A DNA stretch of 64,000 nucleotides from Roseomonas acroporae. Lineage in GTDB: Bacteria > Pseudomonadota > Alphaproteobacteria > Acetobacterales > Acetobacteraceae. Numbering within the stretch: the first letter of the stretch is position 1; each line of letters starts with the position of its first letter. The stretch spans positions 62,001 to 126,000 of the forward strand of contig NZ_JALPRX010000068.1 in NCBI RefSeq assembly GCF_023223525.1, read 5' to 3'. Under the pieces are notes generated by a model. The model searched no databases. It was not told where the DNA came from and saw only the letters and a list, made by a program, of their open reading frames with translations. The translations under genes were made by a program, and so were the position numbers. Shown here piece by piece: positions 1-8,097 of the stretch.

Positions 1-945
1 GTGCAGACCGGCCAGCAGCGCTTCACCTTCGGCATCGCCGAGCTCTCGGACGGCATCGGCTTCGTGCCCGTCGCCATGGGCGTGTTCGGCATCGCCGAGA
101 TCATCCTGAACCTCGAGCGCCCCGAGGCGCGCGACGTGCTCAAGACCAAGGTCGGCAGCCTGTGGCTGACCAAGGAGGAGTGGAAGCGCGCGACGCCCGC
201 GGTGCTGCGCGGCACGGTGGTCGGCTCGGTGCTGGGCATCCTGCCCGGCGGCGGCGCCTCGCTCGCCTCCTTCGGCTCCTACATGATGGAGCGGAAGATG
301 TCGAAGGGCCGGGCCCAGTTCGGCAACGGCGCCATCGAGGGCGTCGCCGGCCCGGAGGCGGCCAACAACGCCGCCGCCCAGACCTCCTTCATCCCGCTGC
401 TCACCCTCGGCATCCCGGCCAACGCCGTGATGGCGCTGATGGTCGGCGCGCTGATCATCCAGGGCATCCAGCCCGGCCCGCGCATGGTGGAGGCCCAGCC
501 GGACCTGTTCTGGGGCCTGATCTGCTCCATGTGGCTCGGCAACCTGATGCTGCTGGTCATCAACCTGCCGATGATCGGCATGTGGGTGAAGCTGCTGGCC
601 GTGCCCTACCGCTACCTCTATCCCTCGATCCTGATCTTCTGCGCCATCGGCGTGTACAGCCTGAACAACAACGTGTTCGACGTGTACATGACGATCCTGT
701 TCACCCTCTGCGGCTACATGTTCAACAAGCTGAAGATGGAGCCGGCGCCGCTGCTGATCGGCTTCGTGCTCGGCCCGATGATGGAGGAGCATCTGCGCCG
801 CGCCATGCTGCTCTCGCGCGGCGACCCGATGATCTTCCTCCAGCGCCCGATCAGCGCCACCATGCTGGCGATCGCCGCGATCGCCCTCGGCCTGATGCTG
901 ATGCCCAACCTGCGCAAGGGCAAGGAAGAGGCGATGGCGGGCTAG
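1..945 (+). CDS. Tripartite tricarboxylate transporter permease, TctA family (5' truncated)
   Basis: C-terminal about 314 residues of a TctA-type large permease, which normally has about 500 residues and 10-12 membrane segments. The gene enters from before position 1, so no start can be judged. The piece shows the glycine-rich LPGGGASLASFGSY segment (about residues 80-93), the GPEAANNAA motif (about 118-126) and the SFIPLLTLGIPANAV helix that mark this family, followed by several hydrophobic helices. Such permeases act in the inner membrane with a small TctB and a periplasmic TctC binding protein to import carboxylates. The substrate cannot be told from sequence. A strong intrinsic terminator follows the stop, so this is the last gene of its unit. 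Identity is confident. Confidence 0.93.
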   Translation: MQTGQQRFTFGIAELSDGIGFVPVAMGVFGIAEIILNLERPEARDVLKTKVGSLWLTKEEWKRATPAVLRGTVVGSVLGILPGGGASLASFGSYMMERKMSKGRAQFGNGAIEGVAGPEAANNAAAQTSFIPLLTLGIPANAVMALMVGALIIQGIQPGPRMVEAQPDLFWGLICSMWLGNLMLLVINLPMIGMWVKLLAVPYRYLYPSILIFCAIGVYSLNNNVFDVYMTILFTLCGYMFNKLKMEPAPLLIGFVLGPMMEEHLRRAMLLSRGDPMIFLQRPISATMLAIAAIALGLMLMPNLRKGKEEAMAG

Positions 946-996
946 GCCAGGGGCCGCCCTTCCGCCTCCGGCCCGTGGCCGGGGGCGCGCCAACGG

Positions 997-1041
997 GGGA
1001 AGCCGGTCCGGACGAAAGTCCCGATCGGCTTCCCTTTTTTT
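997..1041 (+). terminator. Rho-independent terminator after the TctA gene
   Basis: GGGAAGCCG (997-1005) pairs with CGGCTTCCC (1026-1034) and is followed at once by seven T residues (1035-1041). An inner GGAC-GAAA-GTCC hairpin extends the structure. This is the clearest classical terminator in the window and separates the transporter gene from manC. Confidence 0.88.
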
Positions 1042-1082
1042 ATGCTGCACCGCATTATGCGGCCAATACCTGGAGGCACTTC

Positions 1083-2537
1083 ATGCCGAGCGCGTTGGAC
1101 GAGCGGATCGTACCGGTCATCCTGTCGGGGGGCAGCGGCACGCGCCTGTGGCCGCTGTCGCGCGAGACGTATCCGAAGCAGTTCTGGCCGCTCGTCTCCG
1201 AGCTCACCATGCTGCAGGAGACGGCGGCCCGCGCCATCGGGCCGGACTTCGCCCCGCCCGTCGTGATCTGCAACGAGGGCAGCCGCTTCATGGTCGCCGA
1301 GCAGCTCCGCGCGCTGCATTCCGGCACGGGCGCCGCCGAGGGGCCGCTCGGCGCCCGGGTGGTGCTGGAGCCGCAGCCGCGCAACAGCGCCCCGGCCATC
1401 GCCGCCGCCGCCCTGCTGGTGCACGAGGAGAATCCCGGCCAGGTGCTCTGGCTGCTCGCGGCCGACCACGTGGTGACCGACCTGCCGGCACTGCATGCCG
1501 CCCTGGGCCGTGCCGCGGCGGCGGCGCGCCGGGGCAAGATCGTCACCTTCGGCATGTCGCCCACCTCGCCGGAGACCGGCTACGGCTACATCGAGACCGG
1601 GCCCGAGCTGAAGGAGGCCCCGGGCGTCCACCGCGTGGCCCGCTTCGTCGAGAAGCCCGACGCCGCCACCGCCAGGACCTTCGTCGAGGGCCACCGGCAC
1701 CTGTGGAACTCCGGCATGTTCGTGGCGACGGCCGCGACCCTGATCGCCGAGCTGGAGCGGTACGAGCCCGAACTGCTGGCCGCGGTGCGCACCGCCGTGC
1801 AGGCGGCCAGGCGGGACCTCGACTTCATCCGGCTGGGCGAGGCCTTCCTGGCCGCCCCCTCGGTCTCGATCGACTACGCGGTGATGGAGAAGACCGAGGC
1901 GGCGGCGGTGGTGCCGGCCAGCATCGGCTGGTCCGACCTCGGCTCCTGGGCCGCCCTGTGGGAGGTGGCGCCCAAGGACGCCGCCGCCAACGCGACGCAG
2001 GGGCCGGTGGAGCTGCTGGACGCCAAACGCTGCCTGGTCCGCTCCGAGGGGATCCTGACCGCCGTGGTGGGGCTGGAGGATGCGGTGCTGGTCGTCACCG
2101 ACGACGCCGTGCTGGCCATGCACCGCGACCGCGCCCAGGACGTGAAGAAGGTGGTGGACCGCCTCAAGGCCAAGGGCGTGAAGCAGGCCACCGAGCACCG
2201 GCGCATGTACCGCCCCTGGGGCCACTACGAGGGCCTCATCATGGGCGACCGCTTCCAGGTGAAGAAGATCCAGGTCCGCCCCGGCCAGAAGCTCTCGCTG
2301 CAGAAGCACTTCCACCGCGCCGAGCACTGGGTGGTGGTGAACGGCACCGCCATCGTCCAGCGCGACGCGGAGAGCATCCTGCTGCGCGAGAACGAGAGCG
2401 TCTACCTGCCGCTGGGCTGCGTCCACCGGATGGAGAATCCGGGCATGATCCCGCTGACCCTGATCGAGGTGCAGGCGGGCTCCTATCTCGGCGAGGACGA
2501 CATCGTCCGCTTCGAGGATACCTACGGGCGGACCTGA
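1083..2537 (+). CDS. manC: Mannose-1-phosphate guanylyltransferase / mannose-6-phosphate isomerase
   Basis: Bifunctional type II enzyme of 484 residues, the usual size for ManC/AlgA/XanB. It makes GDP-mannose from mannose-1-phosphate and GTP, and its C-terminal cupin interconverts fructose-6-phosphate and mannose-6-phosphate. The nucleotidyltransferase signature GGSGTRLWPLSRETYPKQF lies at about residues 15-33 and FVEKPD at about 188-193. The isomerase cupin carries QKHFHRAEHWVVVNG near 408-422 and the later LPLGCVHRMENPG. The chosen ATG begins MPSALDERIVPVILSGG, matching the family N terminus; longer open reading upstream is out-of-frame translation of the preceding gene. It stands alone here, downstream of a terminator. 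The role is probably supply of GDP-mannose for surface polysaccharide. Confidence 0.95.
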   Translation: MPSALDERIVPVILSGGSGTRLWPLSRETYPKQFWPLVSELTMLQETAARAIGPDFAPPVVICNEGSRFMVAEQLRALHSGTGAAEGPLGARVVLEPQPRNSAPAIAAAALLVHEENPGQVLWLLAADHVVTDLPALHAALGRAAAAARRGKIVTFGMSPTSPETGYGYIETGPELKEAPGVHRVARFVEKPDAATARTFVEGHRHLWNSGMFVATAATLIAELERYEPELLAAVRTAVQAARRDLDFIRLGEAFLAAPSVSIDYAVMEKTEAAAVVPASIGWSDLGSWAALWEVAPKDAAANATQGPVELLDAKRCLVRSEGILTAVVGLEDAVLVVTDDAVLAMHRDRAQDVKKVVDRLKAKGVKQATEHRRMYRPWGHYEGLIMGDRFQVKKIQVRPGQKLSLQKHFHRAEHWVVVNGTAIVQRDAESILLRENESVYLPLGCVHRMENPGMIPLTLIEVQAGSYLGEDDIVRFEDTYGRT

Positions 2538-2801
2538 GCACCCCAGGCCCGCGTCCCGCCTCCGGGGCCGCGGCGCGGGAGGGGTCGCCGCCTCCGGCGG
2601 GACGGGGCGGCCGGAGCATTCCCGGGCCGGCGCCGTTCCGGCCTGACCGCGTCGGGTCGGAACGGCGCCGGACCCGGCGCGAAAGCGGCGGGGCCCGGCC
2701 CCGCCCCGGAGCTTGGCCCCGGCGCCTGTCGGAGAGGCCGGCGGCGGACGGGATGGCGCGGCTGGCCCCGCCGCGCCGGTCCGCCGCCCCCGGACAGGCC
2801 G
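2538..2801. other. Intergenic gap with a degenerate inverted repeat
   Basis: 264 bp between convergent manC and the pirin gene. Positions about 2631-2668 hold GCCGTTCCGGCCTGACC followed by GGTCGGAACGGC, a stem-loop that looks like a diverged copy of the first hairpin of the CTAG element found elsewhere in the window. No coding signal was seen. It could act as a bidirectional terminator, but there is no T-run. Confidence 0.4.
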
Positions 2802-3512
2802 TCAGTCCGCCGCCACCTCCACCAGCACCAGTTCCGCATCCTCCGTCGCCGTCACCGCGATCTCCGACTCGTCGGCGATGGCGGCGCCGTCGCGCTCGCC
2901 GAGCGGCCGCCCGTTCACCGTCACCGCGCCGCGCGCCGGCACGAGGTAGGCGGCCCGCCCCGGCGCCAGGGTCTGGCGCAGCGTCTGCCCGGCCTTCAGC
3001 GTCGCCGCCAGCACCGCGGCGTCGGCCTGGAGCGGCAGCGCCTCGCCGCCGGCATCGCCAGGCCGGCCGGAGGCGAGCACGCTGAAGCCCGCCTCGCGCG
3101 ACTCCTTCGGGAAGCTGCGCGCGCCCCAGCTCGGCTTCGCGCCGCGCTTCTCGGGCATGATCCAGATCTGGAAGATCCGGGTGGTGCCCGGCTCCAGGTT
3201 GTACTCGGAATGCACGATGCCGGTGCCGGCCGACATGATCTGCACGTCGCCCGCCTCGGTCCGGCCGGTGTTGCCCAGGCTGTCGCGATGGGTGATCGCG
3301 CCTTCCCGGACGTAGGTGACGATCTCCATGTCGCGGTGCGGATGGGGGTCGAAGCCGGTGCCGGCGGCGATCTCGTCGTCGTTCCAGACGCGCAGCCGGC
3401 CCCAGTTCATGCGCGCCGGGTCGTGGTAGCCCGCGAAGGAGAAGTGATGGCGGGCCTTGAGCCAGCCATGGTCGGCGCCACCGAGGGTGGCATGGGGGCG
3501 GATGTCGATCAT
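2802..3512 (-). CDS. Pirin family bicupin protein
   Basis: 236 residues from the ATG giving MIDIRPHATLGGADHGWLKA. The frame is open 31 codons further upstream, but that part is low-complexity and unlike the family. The N-terminal cupin holds the metal ligands in DPHPHRDMEIVTYV (about residues 43-56) and in MSAGTGIVHSEYN, the canonical His/His/His/Glu set of pirins. The C-terminal cupin is less conserved, as usual. Bacterial pirins are iron-binding proteins with quercetinase-like or regulatory roles; the substrate is not predictable. It is convergent with manC and has no operon partner. Confidence 0.92.
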   Translation of the reverse strand: MIDIRPHATLGGADHGWLKARHHFSFAGYHDPARMNWGRLRVWNDDEIAAGTGFDPHPHRDMEIVTYVREGAITHRDSLGNTGRTEAGDVQIMSAGTGIVHSEYNLEPGTTRIFQIWIMPEKRGAKPSWGARSFPKESREAGFSVLASGRPGDAGGEALPLQADAAVLAATLKAGQTLRQTLAPGRAAYLVPARGAVTVNGRPLGERDGAAIADESEIAVTATEDAELVLVEVAAD

Positions 3513-3863
3513 CTCTCGTCGTGTCCCGGGGGCCGCGTGTGGCGTGGCCCTCTGTCGCGTCGAGAGGTGGCGGGGGTGGCAGGGCGCGGCAAGGCGCGGG
3601 GCCATTGGCGGGGGTGATGACGGTCATGGCGGGCCGGCGGCAGCCACCGCCCGGCGACGCCGGCAGCCCGCCGGCCCATCCCCGCCGAACCGGGGTTTCC
3701 GGAGGGGCTTCGCCCTTGGTGTTTCCGGAAGGGCTTCGCCCCTTGGTGTTTCCGGAGGGGCTTCGCCCCTTGGCGGGATGGTCCGGGAAGGGCAGCGCCC
3801 TTCCCGGCGGGGTTCGGGGCGTCGCCCCGATGCCCCCGGCGCCCCTGCCCGGCCCGGAGCGCC
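3513..3863. other. Intergenic gap with hairpin array
   Basis: 351 bp between two minus-strand genes. It holds the 27-bp tandem repeat described separately and then two more stem-loops, GGGAAGGGC-AGC-GCCCTTCCC near 3784-3804 and GGGGCG-TC-GCCCC near 3825. It belongs to the stem-loop array family seen at four other places. No gene was seen. Confidence 0.6.
3695..3774. repeat. 26/27-bp tandem repeat, three copies
   Basis: Units at 3695-3720, 3721-3747 and 3748-3774 share GTTTCCGGAGGGGCTTCGCC followed by CCTTGGT. Each contains a GGGGC-TTCG-GCCCC type stem-loop. Copies differ at one to three bases. It lies in the pirin to lysR gap. Confidence 0.85.
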
Positions 3864-4757
3864 TCAGCCCGGGCTGGCGGCCAGCTCGGCGATCAGGAAG
3901 TCGCGGAACACCGAGACGCGCTTCGAGTGCCGCATCTCCTCCGGATAGACGAAGTAGGCGTCGATGCGGGGCGCCTTCAGCTCCGGCAGCAGCACGGTCA
4001 GCCCGTCGAGGTCGGTGCCGAGATAGCTCGGCAGCGCCGCGATGCCGAGGCCGCTGCGCACCGCGAGCAGGATGCCGAACAGCGAGTTCACCTCGACCGA
4101 GGGCCGGCGCGGCGTGCCGGGACGGCGGCCGACATCGGCGAGCCAGTTGATGTCCTCGATCGGCGGGCGGTAGTCGCCGTAGACGATCAGCCGGTGCGCG
4201 TCGAGGTCCTCGGGCCGCTGCGGCGTGCCGGCGGCCTTGAGGTAGTCGGGCGAGGCGACGACCTTCCAGCCGAAGGTGGCGATGTGGCGCTGGATCAGGT
4301 CCGGCTGCCGCGGCGCGTGCATGCGGATCGCGACGTCGGCCTCGCGCATGGCGAGGTCGAGCTCGGAGTCGTCGAGCAGCAGCGTCGCCGTCACCTCGGG
4401 GTGGGAGCCGAGGAAGCGGTGCAGGCGCGGCGCCAGCCAGGTGCTGCCGAAGCCGGTGGTGGTGGTGATCTTGATCCGCCCGGTCGGCCGCTCGCGGCTT
4501 TCGGTCAGCAGCGCCTCGGTCATCGCCAGCTTGGCGAAGACCTCGCGCACCGCGCGGTTCAGCGTCTCGCCCTGCTCGGTCAGGATCAGGCCGCGCGCGT
4601 GCCGGTGGAACAGGGGAACGGAGAGGGATTCCTCCAGCCCCTGGATCTGCCGCGACACGGCGGACTGGCTGAGGTTGAGCGTCTCGCCGGCATGCGTGAA
4701 GCTGCCGGCCTCGGCGACCGCGTGGAAGACGCGAAGCTTGTCCCAGTCAAGCGGCAT
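3864..4757 (-). CDS. LysR family transcriptional regulator
   Basis: 297 residues, the normal length. The winged helix-turn-helix is at about residues 1-62 (LRVFHAVAEAGSFTHAGE, then LSQSAVSRQIQGLEE) and the periplasmic-binding-protein-like effector domain at about 90-290. It lies directly downstream of trxB with a 32-bp gap on the same strand, so the two are probably co-transcribed; lrp diverges on the far side of trxB. As recalled, this trio is conserved in Rhodospirillales, suggesting a redox or amino-acid linked role, but the effector and targets are unknown. Confidence 0.93.
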   Translation of the reverse strand: MPLDWDKLRVFHAVAEAGSFTHAGETLNLSQSAVSRQIQGLEESLSVPLFHRHARGLILTEQGETLNRAVREVFAKLAMTEALLTESRERPTGRIKITTTTGFGSTWLAPRLHRFLGSHPEVTATLLLDDSELDLAMREADVAIRMHAPRQPDLIQRHIATFGWKVVASPDYLKAAGTPQRPEDLDAHRLIVYGDYRPPIEDINWLADVGRRPGTPRRPSVEVNSLFGILLAVRSGLGIAALPSYLGTDLDGLTVLLPELKAPRIDAYFVYPEEMRHSKRVSVFRDFLIAELAASPG

Positions 4758-4789
4758 CAGCTTGCGGCCTGCATGCGGTTACGGTCTCC

Positions 4790-5800
4790 TCAATCGTAGG
4801 CGGCGATGGCGGGCGCGTCGGCGGGGCGGTGGGCGAGGAATTTCTCCGCCTCCAGCGCCGCCATGCAGCCCGTGCCGGCGGCGGTGACCGCCTGGCGGTA
4901 GATGCGGTCCTGCACGTCGCCGGCGGCGTAGACGCCCTCGACGCTGGTGCGCGGCGTGCCGGGGCGGGTGAGGATGTAGCCGTCCTCGTCCATCTCGAGC
5001 TGGCCGCGGAACAGCGCGGTGGCGGGGTCGTGCCCGATGGCGACGAACACGCCATCCACCGGCAGCTCGCTCCGCGCGCCGGTCACGGTGTCGCGCAGCG
5101 CCAGGGCGCGGACCACCGGCATCTTCGCCTCGGTGCCGAGCACCGCCTCGGCGACGCTGTTCCAGCGAACCTCGATGCGCGGATGCGCGAACAGGCGTTC
5201 CTGCATGATGCGCTCGGCGCGCAGCGAATCGCGCCGGTGCACCAGCGTGACCTTCGCGGCGAGGTTGGCGAGGTAGAGCGCCTCCTCGACGGCGGTGTTG
5301 CCGCCGCCGACCACCGCCACCTGCCTGTTGCGGAAGAAGAATCCGTCGCAGGTGGCGCAGGCGGAGACGCCGAAGCCGCCCAGTTCCTTCTCGCCCGGGA
5401 TGCCGAGCCAGCGCGCCTGGGCGCCGGTCGCGATCACCAGCGCCTCGGCCTCGTAGCGGGTGCCGGAATCGCCCTCGCAGCGGAAGGGGCGGCGCGAGAG
5501 ATCGACCGCGGTGACGATGTCCTGCACGACCTCGGCGCCGACATGCTCGGCCTGGAGCTGCATCTGCTCCATCAGCCACGGCCCCTGCACGGCCTGGGCG
5601 AAGCCGGGGAAGTTCTCGACGTCGGAGGTGATGGTGAGCTGCCCGCCCGGCTGCAACCCGGCCACGACGAGCGGCGCCAGGCCCGCGCGCGCCGCGTAGA
5701 TCGCGGCGGTGTAGCCGGCGGGGCCCGTGCCGATGATCAGCAGGCGGGTACGGCGAATCTCGGCCAAGGCTCCATCCCGATACGACAGGTTCACACTCAT
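4790..5800 (-). CDS. trxB: Thioredoxin-disulfide reductase
   Basis: 336-residue flavoprotein that passes electrons from NADPH to thioredoxin in the cytoplasm. The FAD-binding GTGPAGYTAAIYAARAGL is at about residues 25-42, the redox-active CATCDG at about 148-153, the NADPH motif GGGNTAVEEALYLAN just after it, and the C-terminal FAD motif GVYAAGDVQD near 295-304. The start MSVNLSYRDG was chosen because it leaves a normal N terminus before the FAD motif; 80 further open codons upstream are unlike the family. Divergent from lrp and followed by lysR. Confidence 0.96.
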   Translation of the reverse strand: MSVNLSYRDGALAEIRRTRLLIIGTGPAGYTAAIYAARAGLAPLVVAGLQPGGQLTITSDVENFPGFAQAVQGPWLMEQMQLQAEHVGAEVVQDIVTAVDLSRRPFRCEGDSGTRYEAEALVIATGAQARWLGIPGEKELGGFGVSACATCDGFFFRNRQVAVVGGGNTAVEEALYLANLAAKVTLVHRRDSLRAERIMQERLFAHPRIEVRWNSVAEAVLGTEAKMPVVRALALRDTVTGARSELPVDGVFVAIGHDPATALFRGQLEMDEDGYILTRPGTPRTSVEGVYAAGDVQDRIYRQAVTAAGTGCMAALEAEKFLAHRPADAPAIAAYD

Positions 5801-6048
5801 ATCGGTCACGGCGCGGACATAACAAGCAGAACCCGCATGTTGACGCGCGACCGGCCACACTGTTGCAGCGGCGCGGCACCGATGGCCACCCCGATGGCGG
5901 CGCCGGGTGCGGCCCGTGGAGGCCGGCGACGGGCGCGGGTTGCGGCGGCCGGGCCGGCCACCGATGGCGGCGAATGCGTCGTGCGTCTTGATCCCCGGCG
6001 CGCGTGCAAGGATATTGCGCTTACCAGCCGGCGCGAGCAACGAACAAG

Positions 6049-6555
6049 GTGCACCCGATCAAACCCGATCCCGAAGCCGCAACCCTCGACGCCGTGGCCC
6101 TCGACAGCGTGGATCGCCAGATCCTCGGGGAATTGCAGGCGGATGGGCGCATCACCAATGTCGAGCTGGCCCGCCGCGTCGCGCTGAGCGCCCCGCCCTG
6201 CCTGCGCCGCGTGCGCCGGCTGGAGGAGACGGGCGTGATTCGCGGCTACCACGCCGACATCGACCCCGCCTCGCTCGGCTGGCAGATCACCTTCTTCGCG
6301 CTGGTCGGCCTCGAGACGCAGAAGGAGGCGGTGCTGACCGCCTTCGAGGCCATGGTGCGCGAGTGGTCCGAGGTGCGCGAGTGCCACATGATCCGTGGCG
6401 GCGGCGACTTCCTGCTGCGTCTCGTCGCGCGCGACACGGCGCACGAGAACGCGCTGACCGCGCGGCTGACCGCGGCCGACCAAGTGATGCGGGTGCAGAC
6501 GCTGCAGACCATCCGCACCGCCAAGGACGTGGCCGGCGTGCCGATCCCCGGCTAG
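6049..6555 (+). CDS. Lrp/AsnC family transcriptional regulator
   Basis: 168 residues from a GTG (HPIKPDPEAATLD...). A GTG 15 codons upstream (6004) is an alternative, and neither has a strong ribosome site. The HTH (LDSVDRQILGELQADGRI then NVELARRVALSAPPCLRRV) covers about residues 15-65, and the RAM ligand-binding domain follows. Such proteins sense amino acids as octamers. It is transcribed away from trxB. Its TAG stop (6553-6555) is formed by the CTAG at the start of the adjoining composite hairpin element. Confidence 0.92.
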   Translation: MHPIKPDPEAATLDAVALDSVDRQILGELQADGRITNVELARRVALSAPPCLRRVRRLEETGVIRGYHADIDPASLGWQITFFALVGLETQKEAVLTAFEAMVREWSEVRECHMIRGGGDFLLRLVARDTAHENALTARLTAADQVMRVQTLQTIRTAKDVAGVPIPG

Positions 6556-6762
6556 AGCCGTTCCGGCCTGACCGTATCAGGCCGGAACGGCCCCAGCCTT
6601 TTGATTTTTCGCATTTTCCGAGCCGCCGAGCGAGGACGCTCAGCTTGAAAATGCTCTGGAGCCGTTCCGGCCCGACCGTATCAGGCCCGAACGGCTCCAG
6701 CCTTCTGGTTTTTCGCCTTTTCCGGGCCGCCGGGTGAGGACACCCGGCTTGAAAATGCTCCA
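6552..6762 (+). repeat. CTAG composite hairpin element, two tandem copies (A and A')
   Basis: Copy A (6552-6657) starts CTAGAGCCGTTCCGGCCTGA, folds with TCAGGCCGGAACGGC, then has the AT-rich spacer CCTTTTGATTTTTC and a second nested hairpin GCATTTTC...GAGCG-AGGA-CGCTC...GAAAATGC. Copy A' (6657-6762) has the same plan, but its inner stem reads GGGTG-AGGA-CACCC, so both sides changed together. The start of A supplies the lrp stop codon. Other copies are at 30865-30972, 46030-46136 and 47814-47921. Confidence 0.9.
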
Positions 6763-6825
6763 GGGGCCGGCGCCGGCCAGCCGCCCTCCCCGATCCCGAC
6801 CGGAGCGGGCCGTGCCGAAGCCGGC

Positions 6826-7515
6826 TCAGCCCGGCGGCAGCGGCGAGACGCCGAACAGCAGCGGGTGCAGGTGCAGCAGCGTGCCCCAGGCGAGCACCGC
6901 CAGCGCCGGCGCCAGCCAGCCGATCTCGGCCAGCAATTCCCTCGGGGCCAGATGGTTGCGCCCCGCCGCGATCGCGCCGAAGGGCAGCACCGAGGTCCGC
7001 GCCGCGAAGCGCCGCCAGCCGGCCGGATCGCGCCGCGCCAGCTTGGCGTCGAGCGAGGGCATGCCGGCCAGCGCGGTGACGGCGAAGGCGCCGAAGAACA
7101 GCAGCGCCGCCGAATCGCCGTTGCCGACGATGTGGACCAGCGCCCAGAGCGCGAAGCTCCACAGCATCGGGTGCCGGGTGACGCGCTGGATGCCGCGCAC
7201 CGGCGCCTCCAGCCCGCCGCCGCCGACCGCCGTCGGGTTGCGCGCCGTCACGGCCGCGAAGAACAGCAGGAAGGCCGGCAGCATCAGCAGCACCAGCAGC
7301 CAGCGCAGCCAGCCCGGCGCGTACCAGAGCGGCGTGGTGGGCGCGGCGTCGAAGGCGCGCACCAGCAGCACGATCAGCACCACGGACAGGACCGAGAAGG
7401 CGGCCCGGAAGCCGCCCTCGCCGAGCCGCGCCGCCAGCGCGTCGCGCAGAGGCGTGCCCGCGAGGCCGACATGGGCGGCGACCCAGAGGATCGCGGCGAG
7501 GAGGAGCGGCAGCAT
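6826..7515 (-). CDS. NnrU family membrane protein
   Basis: 229 residues with about six hydrophobic segments and the family hallmark RHPMLWSFALWALVHIVGNG near residues 113-132. NnrU-like proteins were first linked to nitrite/nitric oxide reduction but occur widely in bacteria without denitrification; related to isoprenylcysteine methyltransferase-like and zeta-carotene isomerase folds. No nitric oxide genes lie nearby, so a denitrification role should not be assumed. It follows rlmH on the same strand after 66 bp and may be co-transcribed. Confidence 0.85.
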   Translation of the reverse strand: MLPLLLAAILWVAAHVGLAGTPLRDALAARLGEGGFRAAFSVLSVVLIVLLVRAFDAAPTTPLWYAPGWLRWLLVLLMLPAFLLFFAAVTARNPTAVGGGGLEAPVRGIQRVTRHPMLWSFALWALVHIVGNGDSAALLFFGAFAVTALAGMPSLDAKLARRDPAGWRRFAARTSVLPFGAIAAGRNHLAPRELLAEIGWLAPALAVLAWGTLLHLHPLLFGVSPLPPG

Positions 7516-7581
7516 CGTGTCAGCCTCCGGCGGCGGTCGGGACGCGGCACGGCGTTCGGCCGTCCCCTTGGGGCTGCCGCC

Positions 7582-8064
7582 TCACGCCGGCCGCCAGGCG
7601 CGATGGTACGGGTGCCCGGTCCGGATCGCCTGCGCGCGGTAGAGCTGCTCGGCCAGCAGCCCGCGCACCAGGAAGTGCGGCCAGGTGAGCGGGCCGAGCG
7701 ACAGCCGGCACTCGGCCCGCGCCAGCACCGCCGGATCAAGCCCCTCGGCGCCGCCGATCAGGAAGCAGGGGCCGCGCCCCTCCCAGCGGCCGAGCAGCGC
7801 CGCCAGCCCCTCGCTGCCGGGCGAATCGCCGCCGAGGTCGAGGGCCACGGCCGGGGCGCCCTCGGGGATGGCGGCCAGCATGGCGGCGGCCTCGCGCCGG
7901 CGGATCTCGGCCGGGCTGCCGCGCCCCTCGGCCAACTCGGTTACGAGCAGGGGCGGACGCAGCCGGGCGTTGTACTGCTCGAACAGCGCCAGCTCCGGCC
8001 CCGGCCGCAGCCGGCCGACCGCGATCAGGCGCGGCGCCGAGCGCGGGATGCGGGGCGCGGCCAC
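7582..8064 (-). CDS. rlmH: 23S rRNA (pseudouridine-1915-N3)-methyltransferase RlmH
   Basis: 160 residues, the family size, of the SPOUT class. It methylates pseudouridine 1915 in helix 69 of 23S rRNA using S-adenosylmethionine. The knot motifs are visible: [15 protein letters not shown] near residues 98-112 and the C-terminal [24 protein letters not shown] split as [13 protein letters not shown] and [13 protein letters not shown] Met eight codons into the frame is the other possible start. It follows rsfS, a standard alphaproteobacterial order. Confidence 0.94.
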   Translation of the reverse strand: MAAPRIPRSAPRLIAVGRLRPGPELALFEQYNARLRPPLLVTELAEGRGSPAEIRRREAAAMLAAIPEGAPAVALDLGGDSPGSEGLAALLGRWEGRGPCFLIGGAEGLDPAVLARAECRLSLGPLTWPHFLVRGLLAEQLYRAQAIRTGHPYHRAWRPA

Positions 8065-8097
8065 GCGGCGGGCGGCCCCCTGCCCTGCCGGACGCGC

